Origin: JASHVB01 sp963762885 | GTDB lineage: Bacteria > Pseudomonadota > Alphaproteobacteria > Acetobacterales > Acetobacteraceae | DNA: 64,000 nucleotides | Direction of reading: 5' to 3' | Assembly: GCA_963762885.1 (NCBI GenBank) | Contig: CAVXNH010000070.1 | Coordinates: 122,291 to 186,290 of the forward strand | Part shown: piece after piece, positions 22,510-31,566 of the stretch | How the letters are laid out: every line of letters starts with the position of its first letter | Numbering within the stretch: position 1 is the first letter of the stretch | Notes under the pieces: generated by a model | What the model was told of the DNA's origin: nothing | Seen by the model: only the letters and a program-made list of their open reading frames with translations | Database searches by the model: none | Position numbers and translations under genes: made by a program

Positions 22510-23296
22510 TCAGATCACCCAGCCGCCATCGACCGCCAGATCCTGCCCCGTGATCTGGCGCGAGCAATCGCCGGCGAGGAACAGTACCGGCGTTGGCAAC
22601 ATCCTCGGCGGTGGAGATGCGGCGCAGCGCATATTCCGCCGCCATGCGATCGCGGGCGTCATCGGGGCTGATACTCAAACGCTCCGCCATATCGGTGCGC
22701 ACGCGGTCGAACCGTTCGCCTTCGACCATGCCGGGACAGACGCAGTTGATGTTGACGTTATAGGGGCCGGCTTCCAGTGCGGCGGATTTGGTCAACCCGC
22801 GCAGCGCCCATTTGGATGCGCTGTAGGCGGCCCGTCCGGCCCGTCCGCGCAGGCCGAACGTGCCGCCGACATTGACGATCTTGCCGTAGCGCTGCGCGAT
22901 CATCGTCGGCAGCACGCCCCGCATTGTCAGGAAGCAGCCGGTGACGTTCAACGTCATGATCTGTTCGAATTCCGCCAGGCTGTTCTCCCAGAACGGTTTG
23001 CCCAACGGGCCGGAGCCGCCGGCGATGTTGACCAGAAAATCGATGCGCCCGTTGAATTTTTCCCTCGCGATGTCGATGAGAGCAGTGACGTCGGGCTCGC
23101 TGGTGACGTCACAGCGAGCGACGATGGCGCGCCGGCCCAACGCGGCGATGTCCTCCGCCAGGGGCTCGATCGCAGCGATGTCGCGGCCAGCGAGCAGCAG
23201 ATCTGCGCCGTTGGCGGCCAGGGCGCGGGAGATCGCGGCGCCCATGCCCTTGGCCGGTCCGGTAACGGTGCCGACGCGGCCTTGCAGGTCCATCAT
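22510..23296 (-). CDS. Short-chain dehydrogenase/reductase, frameshifted near the end
   Basis: A classical SDR of about 262 residues. Start ATG 23,296 (or the next codon) behind GGAGG. Cofactor loop TGPAKGMGAAISR, CDVTSEPDV for the adenine pocket, VNIAGGSGPLGKP, active-site YSASK with its lysine, and NVNINCVCPGMVEG. At the usual catalytic serine position it reads VNVGGTFG, so Gly-Gly-Thr stands where Ser is expected. One base is missing near 22,590; joined, the protein ends in RQITGQDLAVDGGWVI. It leads the amidase operon and may oxidise or reduce a ring-opened product. Confidence 0.82.
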
Positions 23297-23376
23297 TGTC
23301 CTCCGAAATCCGGCTGTGCCGTCATTGCCATTCCTTACGTTATGGGTGCTTCTCACGTCATGGGCGCTTCTCACCT

Positions 23377-23455
23377 CGTCATGGCCGGGCTTGACCCGGC
23401 CATCTGTCACGGCACCCTGCCGCGATAGATGGCCGGGTCAAGCCCGGCCATGACG
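23377..23455. repeat. REP-like inverted repeat with perfect 27-bp arms
   Basis: Arms 23,377-23,403 and 23,429-23,455 are perfect reverse complements (CGTCATGGCCGGGCTTGACC...). The element sits between the divergent SDR and pirin genes. Confidence 0.85.
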
Positions 23456-23541
23456 TGGGGGGCGTGACGCAGCATCATGCGCGCTGCGCACAAGGCCGCC
23501 CGGCCGCTACCGGCGATGCCAGAAAGGAAGGGAGCGACATC

Positions 23542-24459
23542 ATGAGCTGGATGCCCTCGGACGACCCCATGCTGGGCGATGCTCAATCCTGCGATGCCCT
23601 GGAACTCGTCGTCGTGCCGCGCGCCCGCGACCTCGGCGGCTTCTCGGTGCGTCGCGCGCTGCCGCAGATCAAGCGGCAGATGGTCGGGCCGTTCATCTTC
23701 TTCGACCAGATGGGTCCGGTGCAGTTCCTGGCAGGGCAGGGGATGGATGTGCGTCCGCATCCGCATATCGGCCTGGCCACCGTCACCTACCTGTTCGACG
23801 GCCGCATCATGCATCGCGACAGCGAGGGCAACGCGCTGGAGATCACGCCCGGCGCGCTGAACCTGATGACCGCGGGCAGCGGCATCGCGCATTCCGAGCG
23901 CACTCCGGCAGACGCGCGTATCGGCGGGACCGGCACGTATGGCATCCAGAGCTGGGTAGCGCTGCCCGCGGCGCTGGAGGAGACCGCGCCGTCGTTCCAG
24001 CATTTCGATGCGGCAATCTTGCCGGTGGTCGCGGACCGCGGCGTCTGGGCGCGGGTGATAGCCGGGTCGGCGTTCGGCCAGACGTCGCCGGTCCAGACGT
24101 TGTCCGACTGGTTGTATGCCGAGGTGAAGCTGGATGCCGGCGCCAGCGCGCCACTCGACCCCGACCACGAAGAGCGCGCGATCTACGTGGCCGACGGCGA
24201 GATCAGTATCGCCGGCGATACCTTCGAGGCGCCGCGCCTGCTGATCTTCCGCCCTGGCGATCGTATCACTGTGACCGCCACACGCGATGCACGGCTGATG
24301 TTCCTGGGCGGCGCGGCGCTGGAGGGACCGCGGCATATCTGGTGGAATTTCGTGTCCTCGCGGCTTGACCGGATCGAGGCGGCGAAGGCGGACTGGAAGG
24401 CCGGCCGGTTCAAGGTTGTGCCTGGCGAGAGCGAATTCATCCCGTTGCCGGAGCGCTAG
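23542..24459 (+). CDS. Pirin family protein
   Basis: An intact 305-residue bicupin. Start ATG 23,542 with AAGGAAGGGAG upstream. The N-terminal cupin has the metal-binding pattern VRPHPHIGLATVTYLFDG with the paired histidines, then LNLMTAGSGIAHSERTP. The second cupin carries ERAIYVADGEISIAG. Pirins are iron-binding proteins with quercetinase-like or redox-sensing activity; the substrate here is unknown. It is divergent from the SDR/amidase operon. Confidence 0.88.
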   Translation: MSWMPSDDPMLGDAQSCDALELVVVPRARDLGGFSVRRALPQIKRQMVGPFIFFDQMGPVQFLAGQGMDVRPHPHIGLATVTYLFDGRIMHRDSEGNALEITPGALNLMTAGSGIAHSERTPADARIGGTGTYGIQSWVALPAALEETAPSFQHFDAAILPVVADRGVWARVIAGSAFGQTSPVQTLSDWLYAEVKLDAGASAPLDPDHEERAIYVADGEISIAGDTFEAPRLLIFRPGDRITVTATRDARLMFLGGAALEGPRHIWWNFVSSRLDRIEAAKADWKAGRFKVVPGESEFIPLPER

Positions 24460-24472
24460 CGCGCGGCCCGTC

Positions 24473-24554
24473 GTCATGCCGACGAAGGTCGGCATCCACG
24501 TCTTGTCTTCGTGGATGTGGCGCAGTCGTGGACGCCGACCTTCGTCGGCATGAC
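24473..24554. repeat. REP-like inverted repeat
   Basis: GTCATGCCGACGAAGGTCGG and its inverted partner form perfect 21-base arms (24,473-24,493 and 24,534-24,554). Same family as 11,921 and 26,531. Confidence 0.85.
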
Positions 24555-24666
24555 GGGGCGCAGCTACATCGGCATCAAACGCTGGCCGTTTGCATCCCCA
24601 GTGGCGCATCGAGCCAACCGATCCGAGGCGTCTGGGCCGTGCAGCGGGAAACGTTATATCTTCAGT

Positions 24667-25029
24667 CTACTCCCCGGCGCCACGCAGCAGCACCAGGGCG
24701 CGGCGCAGGCGCATGATGCCGCCTCGCGTCTGCCCTTGGTCGCACATCCGCTGCCCTTCGGTGGACAGGCTCGTCACCTCGTCTGGCGGATGTGCGTGGA
24801 CACGCACTTGCTGGCTCACCTCGTCGAGGAGTTGCAGACAGTATTGCGGCGTGTCCGTGGTTACCTGCGCTGGCGTCGCCTGACCGGCCACCGGCGACGG
24901 CATCACCGCCAGCCCGAGTCCGATGGACAGCGGGACCGCCAGCACGGCGCAAAGTTGGACCGACGTCTGCATACCCGTGAGAATGGCGGGTTGCCCCTCA
25001 CGCGGCGGTGGTTGTCGCGTGACAAGCAT
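24667..25029 (-). CDS. Small secreted protein, last gene of the sensor-kinase operon
   Basis: A 120-residue protein whose ATG (25,029) lies one base after the kinase stop codon. An internal ATG at 24,972 starts a better signal peptide (VQLCAVLAVPLSIGLGLAVM...VAGQ). The mature part has two cysteines (YCLQLLDE and MCDQGQ), and the C-terminus is basic (MRLRRALVLLRG). I do not recognise a named family. Its place after the kinase suggests an envelope role, possibly as an accessory to the two-component system. Confidence 0.6.
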   Translation of the reverse strand: MLVTRQPPPREGQPAILTGMQTSVQLCAVLAVPLSIGLGLAVMPSPVAGQATPAQVTTDTPQYCLQLLDEVSQQVRVHAHPPDEVTSLSTEGQRMCDQGQTRGGIMRLRRALVLLRGAGE

Positions 25030-25030
25030 G

Positions 25031-26515
25031 TTAGCCGCTGGTTTCGTCCGGCGCCGGCAGCGTCAGCACCGCCAATAACCCCGGTGCGGCGTCGTCAAGG
25101 CGTAGGCTGCCTTGGTGGAGGTGCGCCACCGCCTGCACCAGGGCAAGGCCCAGGCCGGCCCCGGGCGTGCTGCGAGCCGCCTCGCCACGGAAGAACCGCT
25201 CGGTGGCGCGAGTCCGGTCGGCGGCCGGAATGCCCGGTCCCTGATCCGCTACGACGATCTCCACGCCCTCTGGCGTGGCCGCAGCGCGCAGCCGCACCCG
25301 GCCGCCGGGAGGCGAGAACTTCACCGCGTTGTCCACCAGGTTGGCGATCGCCTGCTGCACCAGGTCGCGATCCCCATAGGATGGCAGGTGTTCCGGCGCC
25401 TCCACATCCAGCGCGACCTGGCGGTCCTCGGCCACCGCACCGTACAGCTCGGCGACGTCGGCCAGGAGCGGCGCCAGATCGAACCGGGCGAAGGCGGAAC
25501 GGCGCGAGCCGGCCTCGATCTCGGCGATGCGCAGCAGCGCCTGGAACACCGCGACAATGCCGTCCAGGTCGGCGGTGGCGCGCTCGATCGCGGCACGCAG
25601 ATCCTCCGGCGAGTGGGCGTGCAGCGCGGCGTCCTCCAGCCGGGTGCGGGCGCGGGTGATCGGCGTGCGCAGGTCGTGGGCGATGGCGTTGGACACCTGG
25701 CGCACGCCGTCCATCAGCCGGCCGATGCGGTCGAGCATGTCGTTGATGGTCTCGGCGAGCTGGTCAAATTCGTCGCCGCGGCCGGACAGCTTCACCCGTT
25801 GGGCGAAGTCGCCGGCAGCGATGGCGGTGGCGGTGGCGGAGACGTTGGCCAGGGTGCGGCGGAACAGGCTGCGCACCAGCAGCGCTCCGGCAGTCGCCAT
25901 AGCGCCGACGATCACCAGCGCCCACAACAGCGCGTCGGTGAGCAAGGTGCGGAGCTGGGCGCGAACTTGGACGTCTCGGCCGATCAGCAGGTGGAAGCCG
26001 TTCGGCAGGTCGTAGCGCTGCATGCGCGCCAGCGAGGTGATGCCGGCGCGGCGCACCGGCATCTGGTACCAGGCATCCGCCTGACGCACCGTCGAGGGCC
26101 AGCGTTCCAGGTTGCCGGCGATCCGCCGCATCATTGGATCGACCAGCAGGTAGATCGCATCGTCGTCGACGTTGCCGGCGAGGCGGTCCTCGATGGTCAG
26201 CACCAGGGCGGGCAGGCCGCCCTCGGCCCAGCGCTCCGACAGGCCCTGGGCGTCGGCGCGGATCGCGGCTTCCGTCTGCCGGTCGAGCAAGCCGGCGGTG
26301 GACCACCACAGGAACATCGCCAGCGCGGCGGCGCTGGCGGCCAGCAGCAGGGCATAGACGACGGCGAAGCGAAAGCTGGCGGAGCGGAACAGGGAGAGCG
26401 GTGTGCGGCGGGCGGGTGGCAAGGCGGAGGGGGCGTGGTCGTGGGTTGCGTCGTCGCGGATCCCGTCTGCGGCCGGTCCGTCGAGTGGGATCAAACCGGT
26501 CGGGACGGCATCCAT
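25031..26515 (-). CDS. Two-component sensor histidine kinase with HAMP domain
   Basis: An intact transmembrane kinase of about 494 residues. TM1 (FAVVYALLLAASAAALAMFL), a periplasmic sensor of about 130 residues, TM2 (LLWALVIVGAMATAGALL), HAMP, then the dimerisation box VSNAIAHDLRTPITRART with the phosphorylated histidine, N box DLVQQAIANLVDNAVKFS, G1 ADQGPGIP, F box RFFRGE and G2 GAGLGLALVQAVAHLHQG. The ATG at 26,515 is preferred over 26,557 because the longer form would run into a REP element. It follows the OmpR-type regulator, which is presumably its partner. Confidence 0.9.
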   Translation of the reverse strand: MDAVPTGLIPLDGPAADGIRDDATHDHAPSALPPARRTPLSLFRSASFRFAVVYALLLAASAAALAMFLWWSTAGLLDRQTEAAIRADAQGLSERWAEGGLPALVLTIEDRLAGNVDDDAIYLLVDPMMRRIAGNLERWPSTVRQADAWYQMPVRRAGITSLARMQRYDLPNGFHLLIGRDVQVRAQLRTLLTDALLWALVIVGAMATAGALLVRSLFRRTLANVSATATAIAAGDFAQRVKLSGRGDEFDQLAETINDMLDRIGRLMDGVRQVSNAIAHDLRTPITRARTRLEDAALHAHSPEDLRAAIERATADLDGIVAVFQALLRIAEIEAGSRRSAFARFDLAPLLADVAELYGAVAEDRQVALDVEAPEHLPSYGDRDLVQQAIANLVDNAVKFSPPGGRVRLRAAATPEGVEIVVADQGPGIPAADRTRATERFFRGEAARSTPGAGLGLALVQAVAHLHQGSLRLDDAAPGLLAVLTLPAPDETSG

Positions 26516-26530
26516 GGCGGCGCGACCTAC

Positions 26531-26613
26531 CGTCATGCCGACGAAGTCGGCATCCACGAATGTTCCCGCCGTAGGCAGGAAAGTCGTGGATGCCGACTTT
26601 CGTCGGCATGACG
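26531..26613. repeat. REP-like inverted repeat inside the operon
   Basis: CGTCATGCCGACGAAGTCGG and its near-perfect inverted partner fill the 111 bases between regulator and kinase genes. A stable hairpin here could lower kinase expression relative to the regulator. Confidence 0.8.
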
Positions 26614-26626
26614 GTTGGTGCGTCCA

Positions 26627-27310
26627 TCACACCGGTTCGGCGCGCAGCATGTAGCCGGCGTTGCGCACGGTCTGGATCAGCGGCACCGGGAACGGCTTGT
26701 CCACCTTCTGGCGCAGCCGCGACACGTGCACGTCGATCACGTTGGTCTGCGGATCGAAGTGGTAATCCCACACGCCCTCCAGCAGCATGGTGCGGGTCAC
26801 CACCTGGCCGGCATGCCGCATCAGGTATTCCAGCAAGCGGAATTCCCTGGGCTGCAGGTCGATCTTCTGGCTGGCCCGCTTCACCTGGCGCGACAGCAGA
26901 TCGAGCTCCAGGTCCTCCACCACCAGCTTGGTGAGCGGACCCTCGGACTTGCCGCGGCGGCACAGCGCCTCGACCCGCGCCAGCAGTTCGGCGAAGGCGA
27001 ACGGCTTGGTGAGATAGTCGTCGCCGCCGGCCTTCAGGCCCTTCACCCGCTCATCCACCTCCGCCAGGGCGGACAGGATCAGCACCGGGACGTGGTTCTT
27101 CTGGCCTCGCAGCGTCTCCAGGATCTTCAGGCCGTCGATGCCGCCGGGCAGCATGCGGTCCAGGATGACCGCGTCGAATGTCTCGCTGGCGGCCATGAAC
27201 AGCCCGTCGCGGCCGTTGTCGGCGTGTTCCACGACGTGGCCGGCCTCCTTCAGGCCGCGAACCACGAAACCGGCGACGTCCTTGTCGTCCTCGACAACCA
27301 GGATGCGCAT
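26627..27310 (-). CDS. OmpR/PhoB-family response regulator
   Basis: An intact 227-residue regulator. Start ATG 27,310 with an excellent AAGGAGGT site. Receiver domain with the acidic pocket VVEDD, the phosphoryl-acceptor aspartate in AVILDRMLPG, the threonine/serine switch in LILSALA and the lysine in YLTKPFAF. C-terminal winged helix with EFRLLEYLMRHAGQVVTRTMLL and VIDVHVSRLRQKVD. It lies 42 bases after the HtrA gene, in the order protease, regulator, kinase, small protein. Confidence 0.92.
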   Translation of the reverse strand: MRILVVEDDKDVAGFVVRGLKEAGHVVEHADNGRDGLFMAASETFDAVILDRMLPGGIDGLKILETLRGQKNHVPVLILSALAEVDERVKGLKAGGDDYLTKPFAFAELLARVEALCRRGKSEGPLTKLVVEDLELDLLSRQVKRASQKIDLQPREFRLLEYLMRHAGQVVTRTMLLEGVWDYHFDPQTNVIDVHVSRLRQKVDKPFPVPLIQTVRNAGYMLRAEPV

Positions 27311-27352
27311 GATCTGACCTCCTTCCGGTACTCGCGCCTGGCCGGGGCGCAC

Positions 27353-28458
27353 TCAGCCGTGTGATTCCGGCGGGCGGCGGCCGATAGTGATGGGCAACTC
27401 GACCTCGTGTCCCTGGCGCCGCACGGTCAGGTGCACGATGTTGCCGGGCGGCATGGCGGCGACGGCACGGATCAGGCTGCGCGCGGTGTCGATATGGTCG
27501 CCATTGAGCGCCAGCACCATGTCGCCCGCATGCACGCCGGCGTGCAGCGCCGGGCCGTTCCGATCGACCCCGGCGATGATGACGCCGCTGTTCTCCACGT
27601 CCTCGACCGACACGCCGAGCCAGCCGCGCTCGATGCTGCCGTGGTCGCGCAGGCTGGCGACGACGTTGCTGACGATCTCCGACGGGATGGCGAAGCCGAT
27701 GCCGACCGAACCACCGGACGGCGAGACGATGGCGGTGGAGACGCCGATCACCTGGCCGTCCATGTTGAAGATCGGCCCGCCGGAGTTGCCCGGATTGATC
27801 GGCGCGTCGAGCTGCAGGAAGTTGTCGAACGGCCCGGAGCCGAGGTCGCGGCCTTCCGCCGAGACGATGCCGGCGGTGACCGACCCGCCCAGTCCGAATG
27901 GGTTGCCGGCGGCCAGGATCCAGTCGCCCACCTCGACCTGGCGGGAATCCCCCAGGAGACGCTCGCCAGCGCGGCCGGCGCGTCGATCTTGATGACCGCG
28001 ATATCGGTCAGTTCGTCGGTGCCCAGCAGGTGCGCCGGCAACTGGCGGCCGTCCACCAGGGAGACGACGATCTTGTCGGCGTGACCGACCACGTGGTTGT
28101 TGGTGACGATGATGCCGGACGGGTCGATGATGAAGCCGGAGCCGGCGCCCTGCATCTGTTCGTGCTTGTTGCCGAAGCGGCGGCGGAACTCGCGCCCGAG
28201 CGGGGTGTCGCGCAGCTCGGGCGGCAGTTCGGCGGCGACGTCGTTGCCGGTGATGGTCTCGGTCACGGCAATGTTCACCACCGCGGGCAGCACGCGCTTG
28301 ACCAGCGGCGAGAAGCTGTCGGGGGCGGAGCGGGCGCTGGCGCCGTGCGGTGAGGCGGTGCAGGCTGCCACCAGCAGCAGCGCGAGGGCCGCAAGCGCGC
28401 GGACCTGGTCCCGCACGGGCCGGCGCGCGGGGCTGGCGCTGCTTGCGGGTTGGATCAT
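27353..28458 (-). CDS. HtrA/DegP-like serine protease, probable lipoprotein, frameshifted
   Basis: A periplasmic trypsin-like protease of about 368 residues. The N-terminus has a hydrophobic segment ending in LLLVAACTAS, which fits a lipobox with the modified cysteine. The catalytic triad is seen as VTNNHVVG (His), ELTDIAVIK (Asp) and NPGNSGGPIF (Ser). One indel near 27,950 separates the aspartate and serine parts. One PDZ domain follows (GWLGVSVEDV...AGDMVLALNGDHI). Such proteases degrade or refold damaged envelope proteins. It heads the operon with the two-component genes, which points to an envelope-stress circuit. Confidence 0.88.
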
Positions 28459-28596
28459 GCGGGCGGGGTCTCCGGGTCGGGGCGGCAGGTTCGTCGTGAG
28501 ATGGCATGCGGCCGGGCGTGCAACAAGGGCAGGGCAGGGCCGAAAGCTTTGGCCGCCCGAGAGGGTATTGGTCGGCGGAGCAGTGGGTCCGCGCAA

Positions 28597-29236
28597 CTCG
28601 GTTGTGACCGCGATCCTGGAGCAGGTGCTGAAATGGCGGGCGCTCGGGTTGTCGATGGTCGATATCAAGTTCATCGAGTCCCGCAACTTCCAACTTTGCG
28701 ACATCGCTCGCGCGTTCGACGCGCCGCCGTACAAGCTGGCAATCGAGGGTGAGACCGAAGGCCCGGCGATGGTGCAGATGGGCCGGCAGTACCTCAATGG
28801 CCCGATCTCGGGGTATTGCGGGCGGTGAAAGGCGAAGTCGGAGCAATTCTACGAACTCGACGGCGACGACACGTTCCCGGATTGGGACTATGGGCATTTC
28901 CTCAAGGCGGACCTTCTTTCGCGGTTCATCGCGTATCGTCAGGCGGTCGGTGGGCCGTGGATGAAGGTCAACGAGGCGCGGCGTGCCGAGGGCCTGTCGA
29001 GCATGCCGGATGGCGACACGGTGCAGCAGGCGGTCAACACGGCGCCGCTGGGCTGGGTACCGGCGGACAGGGGTGGCGCCGGCGATGCGGGAAGCAACCA
29101 GGCTGGGGTTCCGGGTGAGGGAGGCAATGGGAACCGAACCGCAACCCGGCGGATGATCCGGCGCCTGGGGTGTGAGAAAAGCAGATCGGCGGTCGGGCGT
29201 CAGCTCGAATCCGGCTTCAGCCGGATTCGACCCTAA
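28597..29236 (+). pseudogene. Phage portal protein remnant (HK97 type), C-terminal part with in-frame stop
   Basis: The reading begins without a start codon (VVTAILEQVLKWRALG), followed by MVDIKFIESRNFQLCDIARA, which is the characteristic portal block (FIESR...IAR.F..PP). At 28,826 the frame meets TGA exactly where a Trp codon is expected (YCGR-stop-KAKSEQFYELD), then continues in the same frame through FPDWDYGHFLKADLLSRFIA and VNEARRAEGL to a stop near 29,236. The N-terminal half of the portal and all other phage genes are missing. It is therefore a decayed prophage fragment rather than a sequencing-error case. Confidence 0.75.
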
Positions 29237-29254
29237 TCGCGCCGCAATGCTCTG

Positions 29255-29370
29255 TGTCATGGCCGGGCCTGGCCCGGCCACCAACGACTTTTCTTGTTGC
29301 CACCAGCGAAGTCGTGGGTGGCCGGCCGGAGCCTGCCCTCGGGCGCTTGACCCGAAGGCCGGCCATGACA
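29255..29370. repeat. REP-like inverted repeat (356-base gap)
   Basis: TGTCATGGCCGGGCCTGGCC and, inverted, GGCCGGCCATGACA bound a longer imperfect element. I see nothing else in 29,237-29,593 apart from a weak GC-rich stretch near 29,455. Confidence 0.7.
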
Positions 29371-29593
29371 TGGTGCGCAAAGGTCCGCACCTCGATCATT
29401 CGGCTATTCCTCGGCAAGCGCTCAAGACGTGTCAAGGCCGATGCGACTGAACACGGTCGCGCGCTGCTCCGCTCTTCGTGGTTTCACAGCCCAAGTGTGG
29501 CACGCGATGCCATGGGGACAGCCACACCACCAATGACGGGTGAGGGCAATGACCGGCGAGGGCGTTGACACCTCCAGTCAGGATGAACAGTGG

Positions 29594-30094
29594 TCAGTGC
29601 TGGGCGTTGAGCGACTGCGCCATTTGCAGGTGCTGGCGCAGCATCGGCAGGCTCTTCTGGGCGAAGTCCTTCAGCGCCGGATCGTGGCCGGATTGCGCCT
29701 CGCGCTGGAACAAGGCGATGGCCTGCTGATGGTCGCGCACCTCGCCGCTGACGAACGCGCTGTCGAACGCGGAGCCGGACAGGCCGTTGAGGCGCTGACC
29801 CTGGGATTGCCCGGTGGCGCTCGGCTGGGTCGGCAGCGTCAGGTTGTCCTGCTGGGCGATCTGCTGAAGCTGGTCGTTTGCCTGGGTGTGGTCGGTGACC
29901 AGCTTCTGCCCGTACTGCTTGACCTGCGCTGACGTCGCACGCTGCGAGGCAAGCTGGCCGGCCTGCACCTCGGCCAGGCCGCTCTGCGCGGCGGTCGCCG
30001 CGAAGGCTTTGTCGGCCTGCGAAGGCTCGGCGAACGCGGCGGTCGCGGTCAGCACCAGGGCAGCGGCAGCCAGGACGAGCGAGGTCCGTTGCAT
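29594..30094 (-). CDS. DUF4142 domain secreted protein
   Basis: An intact 166-residue protein. Signal peptide SLVLAAAALVLTATAAFAEP, then a ferritin-like four-helix DUF4142 domain: FAATAAQSGLAEVQAGQLA, VKQYGQKLVTDHTQANDQL, a Gln/Ser-rich linker, FVSGEVRDHQQAIALFQREA and LPMLRQHLQMAQSL. The family is periplasmic and linked to stress or envelope functions of unknown mechanism. The start is ATG 30,094. Confidence 0.88.
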   Translation of the reverse strand: MQRTSLVLAAAALVLTATAAFAEPSQADKAFAATAAQSGLAEVQAGQLASQRATSAQVKQYGQKLVTDHTQANDQLQQIAQQDNLTLPTQPSATGQSQGQRLNGLSGSAFDSAFVSGEVRDHQQAIALFQREAQSGHDPALKDFAQKSLPMLRQHLQMAQSLNAQH

Positions 30095-30223
30095 CGCGGG
30101 GAAACTCCGTGTGATGTGGCGATGGGGAAAACGAGCATACGTAACGTCCGGTGGGGCTTGCAGTTGCAGCCACGCTGCGCTCGCCGGAGAATGCGGGCCA
30201 CACAACATTGAGGGAGCGTCGCC

Positions 30224-31076
30224 ATGGGCAAGCTGACCGGCAAGGTCGCGATCGTCACCGGGGCCAGCCGCGGCATCGGCGAGGCGATCGCCGAGCTGTT
30301 CGCGGCGGAGGGGGCTCGCGTGGTGTGTGCTGCCCGCACGCTGAACGAGGGCGACCACCGGATGCTGGAAGGTTCGCTGGCGCGCACGGTGCAGCGCATC
30401 CGGGACGCGGGGGGCGAGGCGGTGCCGGTCACCGCGGATGTCTCGACCGAGCCGGATTGCATTGCGCTGGTGGAACAGGCGCGGGCGGCGTTCGGGCCGA
30501 TCGATATCCTGGTGAACAACGCGGCGCTGAACTACTACCTGCCGACGGTGGATTACCCGACCAATCGGTGGGTGCGCTGCTTTGCGGTGAACGTGCACGG
30601 ACCGTTCATGCTGGCGAAGGAGGTGCTGAAGGACATGGTGCCTCGGCGGTCCGGTGCGATCGTGAACATCAGTTCGGGCGCGGCGATCGGTCCGGGGCGC
30701 GGGCCGTATGAAGACCAAGTGGTGCGCGGCGGCGTGATGTACGGCGCGACCAAGGCGGCGCTGGAGCGGTTCACTCAGGGGCTGGCGCAGGAGCTGGCGC
30801 AGTACCGGGGGGATTTCGGTCTCGGCGGTGTCGCCCTCGAAGGTGGTGCCGACGCCGGGGACGGTGCACCACAAGCTGGTGACGGGGATCGGCGATCCCC
30901 GGGGGGAGGATCCGTCGTTCATGGCGCGCGCGGCGCTGCTGCTGGCGAGCGAGGGGGCGGACAAGGTGAACGGGCGGGTGACGTACAGCCAGCAGATCCT
31001 CAAGGAGTTCGGTTGGATTACGGAGGGGGCGGGGCGCGGTGTGGATACGCGGGGGTCGGGGTATTCGGAGGTTTAG
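30224..31076 (+). CDS. Short-chain dehydrogenase/reductase, frameshifted
   Basis: An SDR of about 284 residues. Start ATG 30,224 with GAGGGAGC upstream. Cofactor loop VTGASRGIGEAIAE, VTADVST, LVNNAALNYYLP, catalytic serine in IVNISSGAA and YGATKAA with the Tyr and Lys. A run of G near 30,800 carries an indel; after it the frame reads ISVSAVSPSKVVPTPGTVHH and continues to a normal C-terminus. The segment between NISSG and YGATK is longer than usual. The substrate is unknown; no pathway partner is adjacent. Confidence 0.82.
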
Positions 31077-31091
31077 GGCGCTTTCATCTGC

Positions 31092-31327
31092 TCAGCCCGA
31101 CTGCTTCGGCGTCCGGTTCCTTGTGAGGGGCGGACGCCCGGCTCTCGTGCCACTGGCGATATTTCGAGCTTTGCGCACCGCCTCGACATCAGCGAGATCC
31201 TGCGCGCGCGGCCGGCCGCCAGTTTTACCGCGATAAGATCGTCGGCAGAGATGAACGCCGCTTTGAGGCCAGTCTCGGCGTCGATGGTCTTCCGCCACGA
31301 CGTCCATGCACAGACCGCTGCCGCCAA
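31092..31327 (-). pseudogene. Remnant of a nucleotidyltransferase-type toxin gene
   Basis: A fragment reading FISADDLIAVKLAAGRA and, after an indel near 31,200, QDLADVEAVRKARN, which matches the C-terminal helix region of AbiEii/MNT-type nucleotidyltransferase toxins. Upstream, on the same strand near 31,360, a second frame reads YDSPEAVKAAEYAYWR, which may be the broken small partner gene. No catalytic GSxxxD part is present. A decayed toxin-antitoxin locus is the best guess. Confidence 0.45.
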
Positions 31328-31566
31328 TAGGCATATTCGGCCGCTTTTACAGCCTCCGGGCTGTCGTAATGGCTGATCGGGAAGCGCGCTGCTCTTCCCC
31401 TGATCTGGACTATACTACAGAGTTACTGCACCGCTATCGCACCGAGAGTGTCCGCTGCAGATCCAGTTGCACGACGCGCTGCACCTGCGCTCGCCCCCGG
31501 AAATAAACACAGGCTCGAAGCTGATAAGCTCATTGTGCTGGCGAGTTCGATTTTATTGATTGACTG

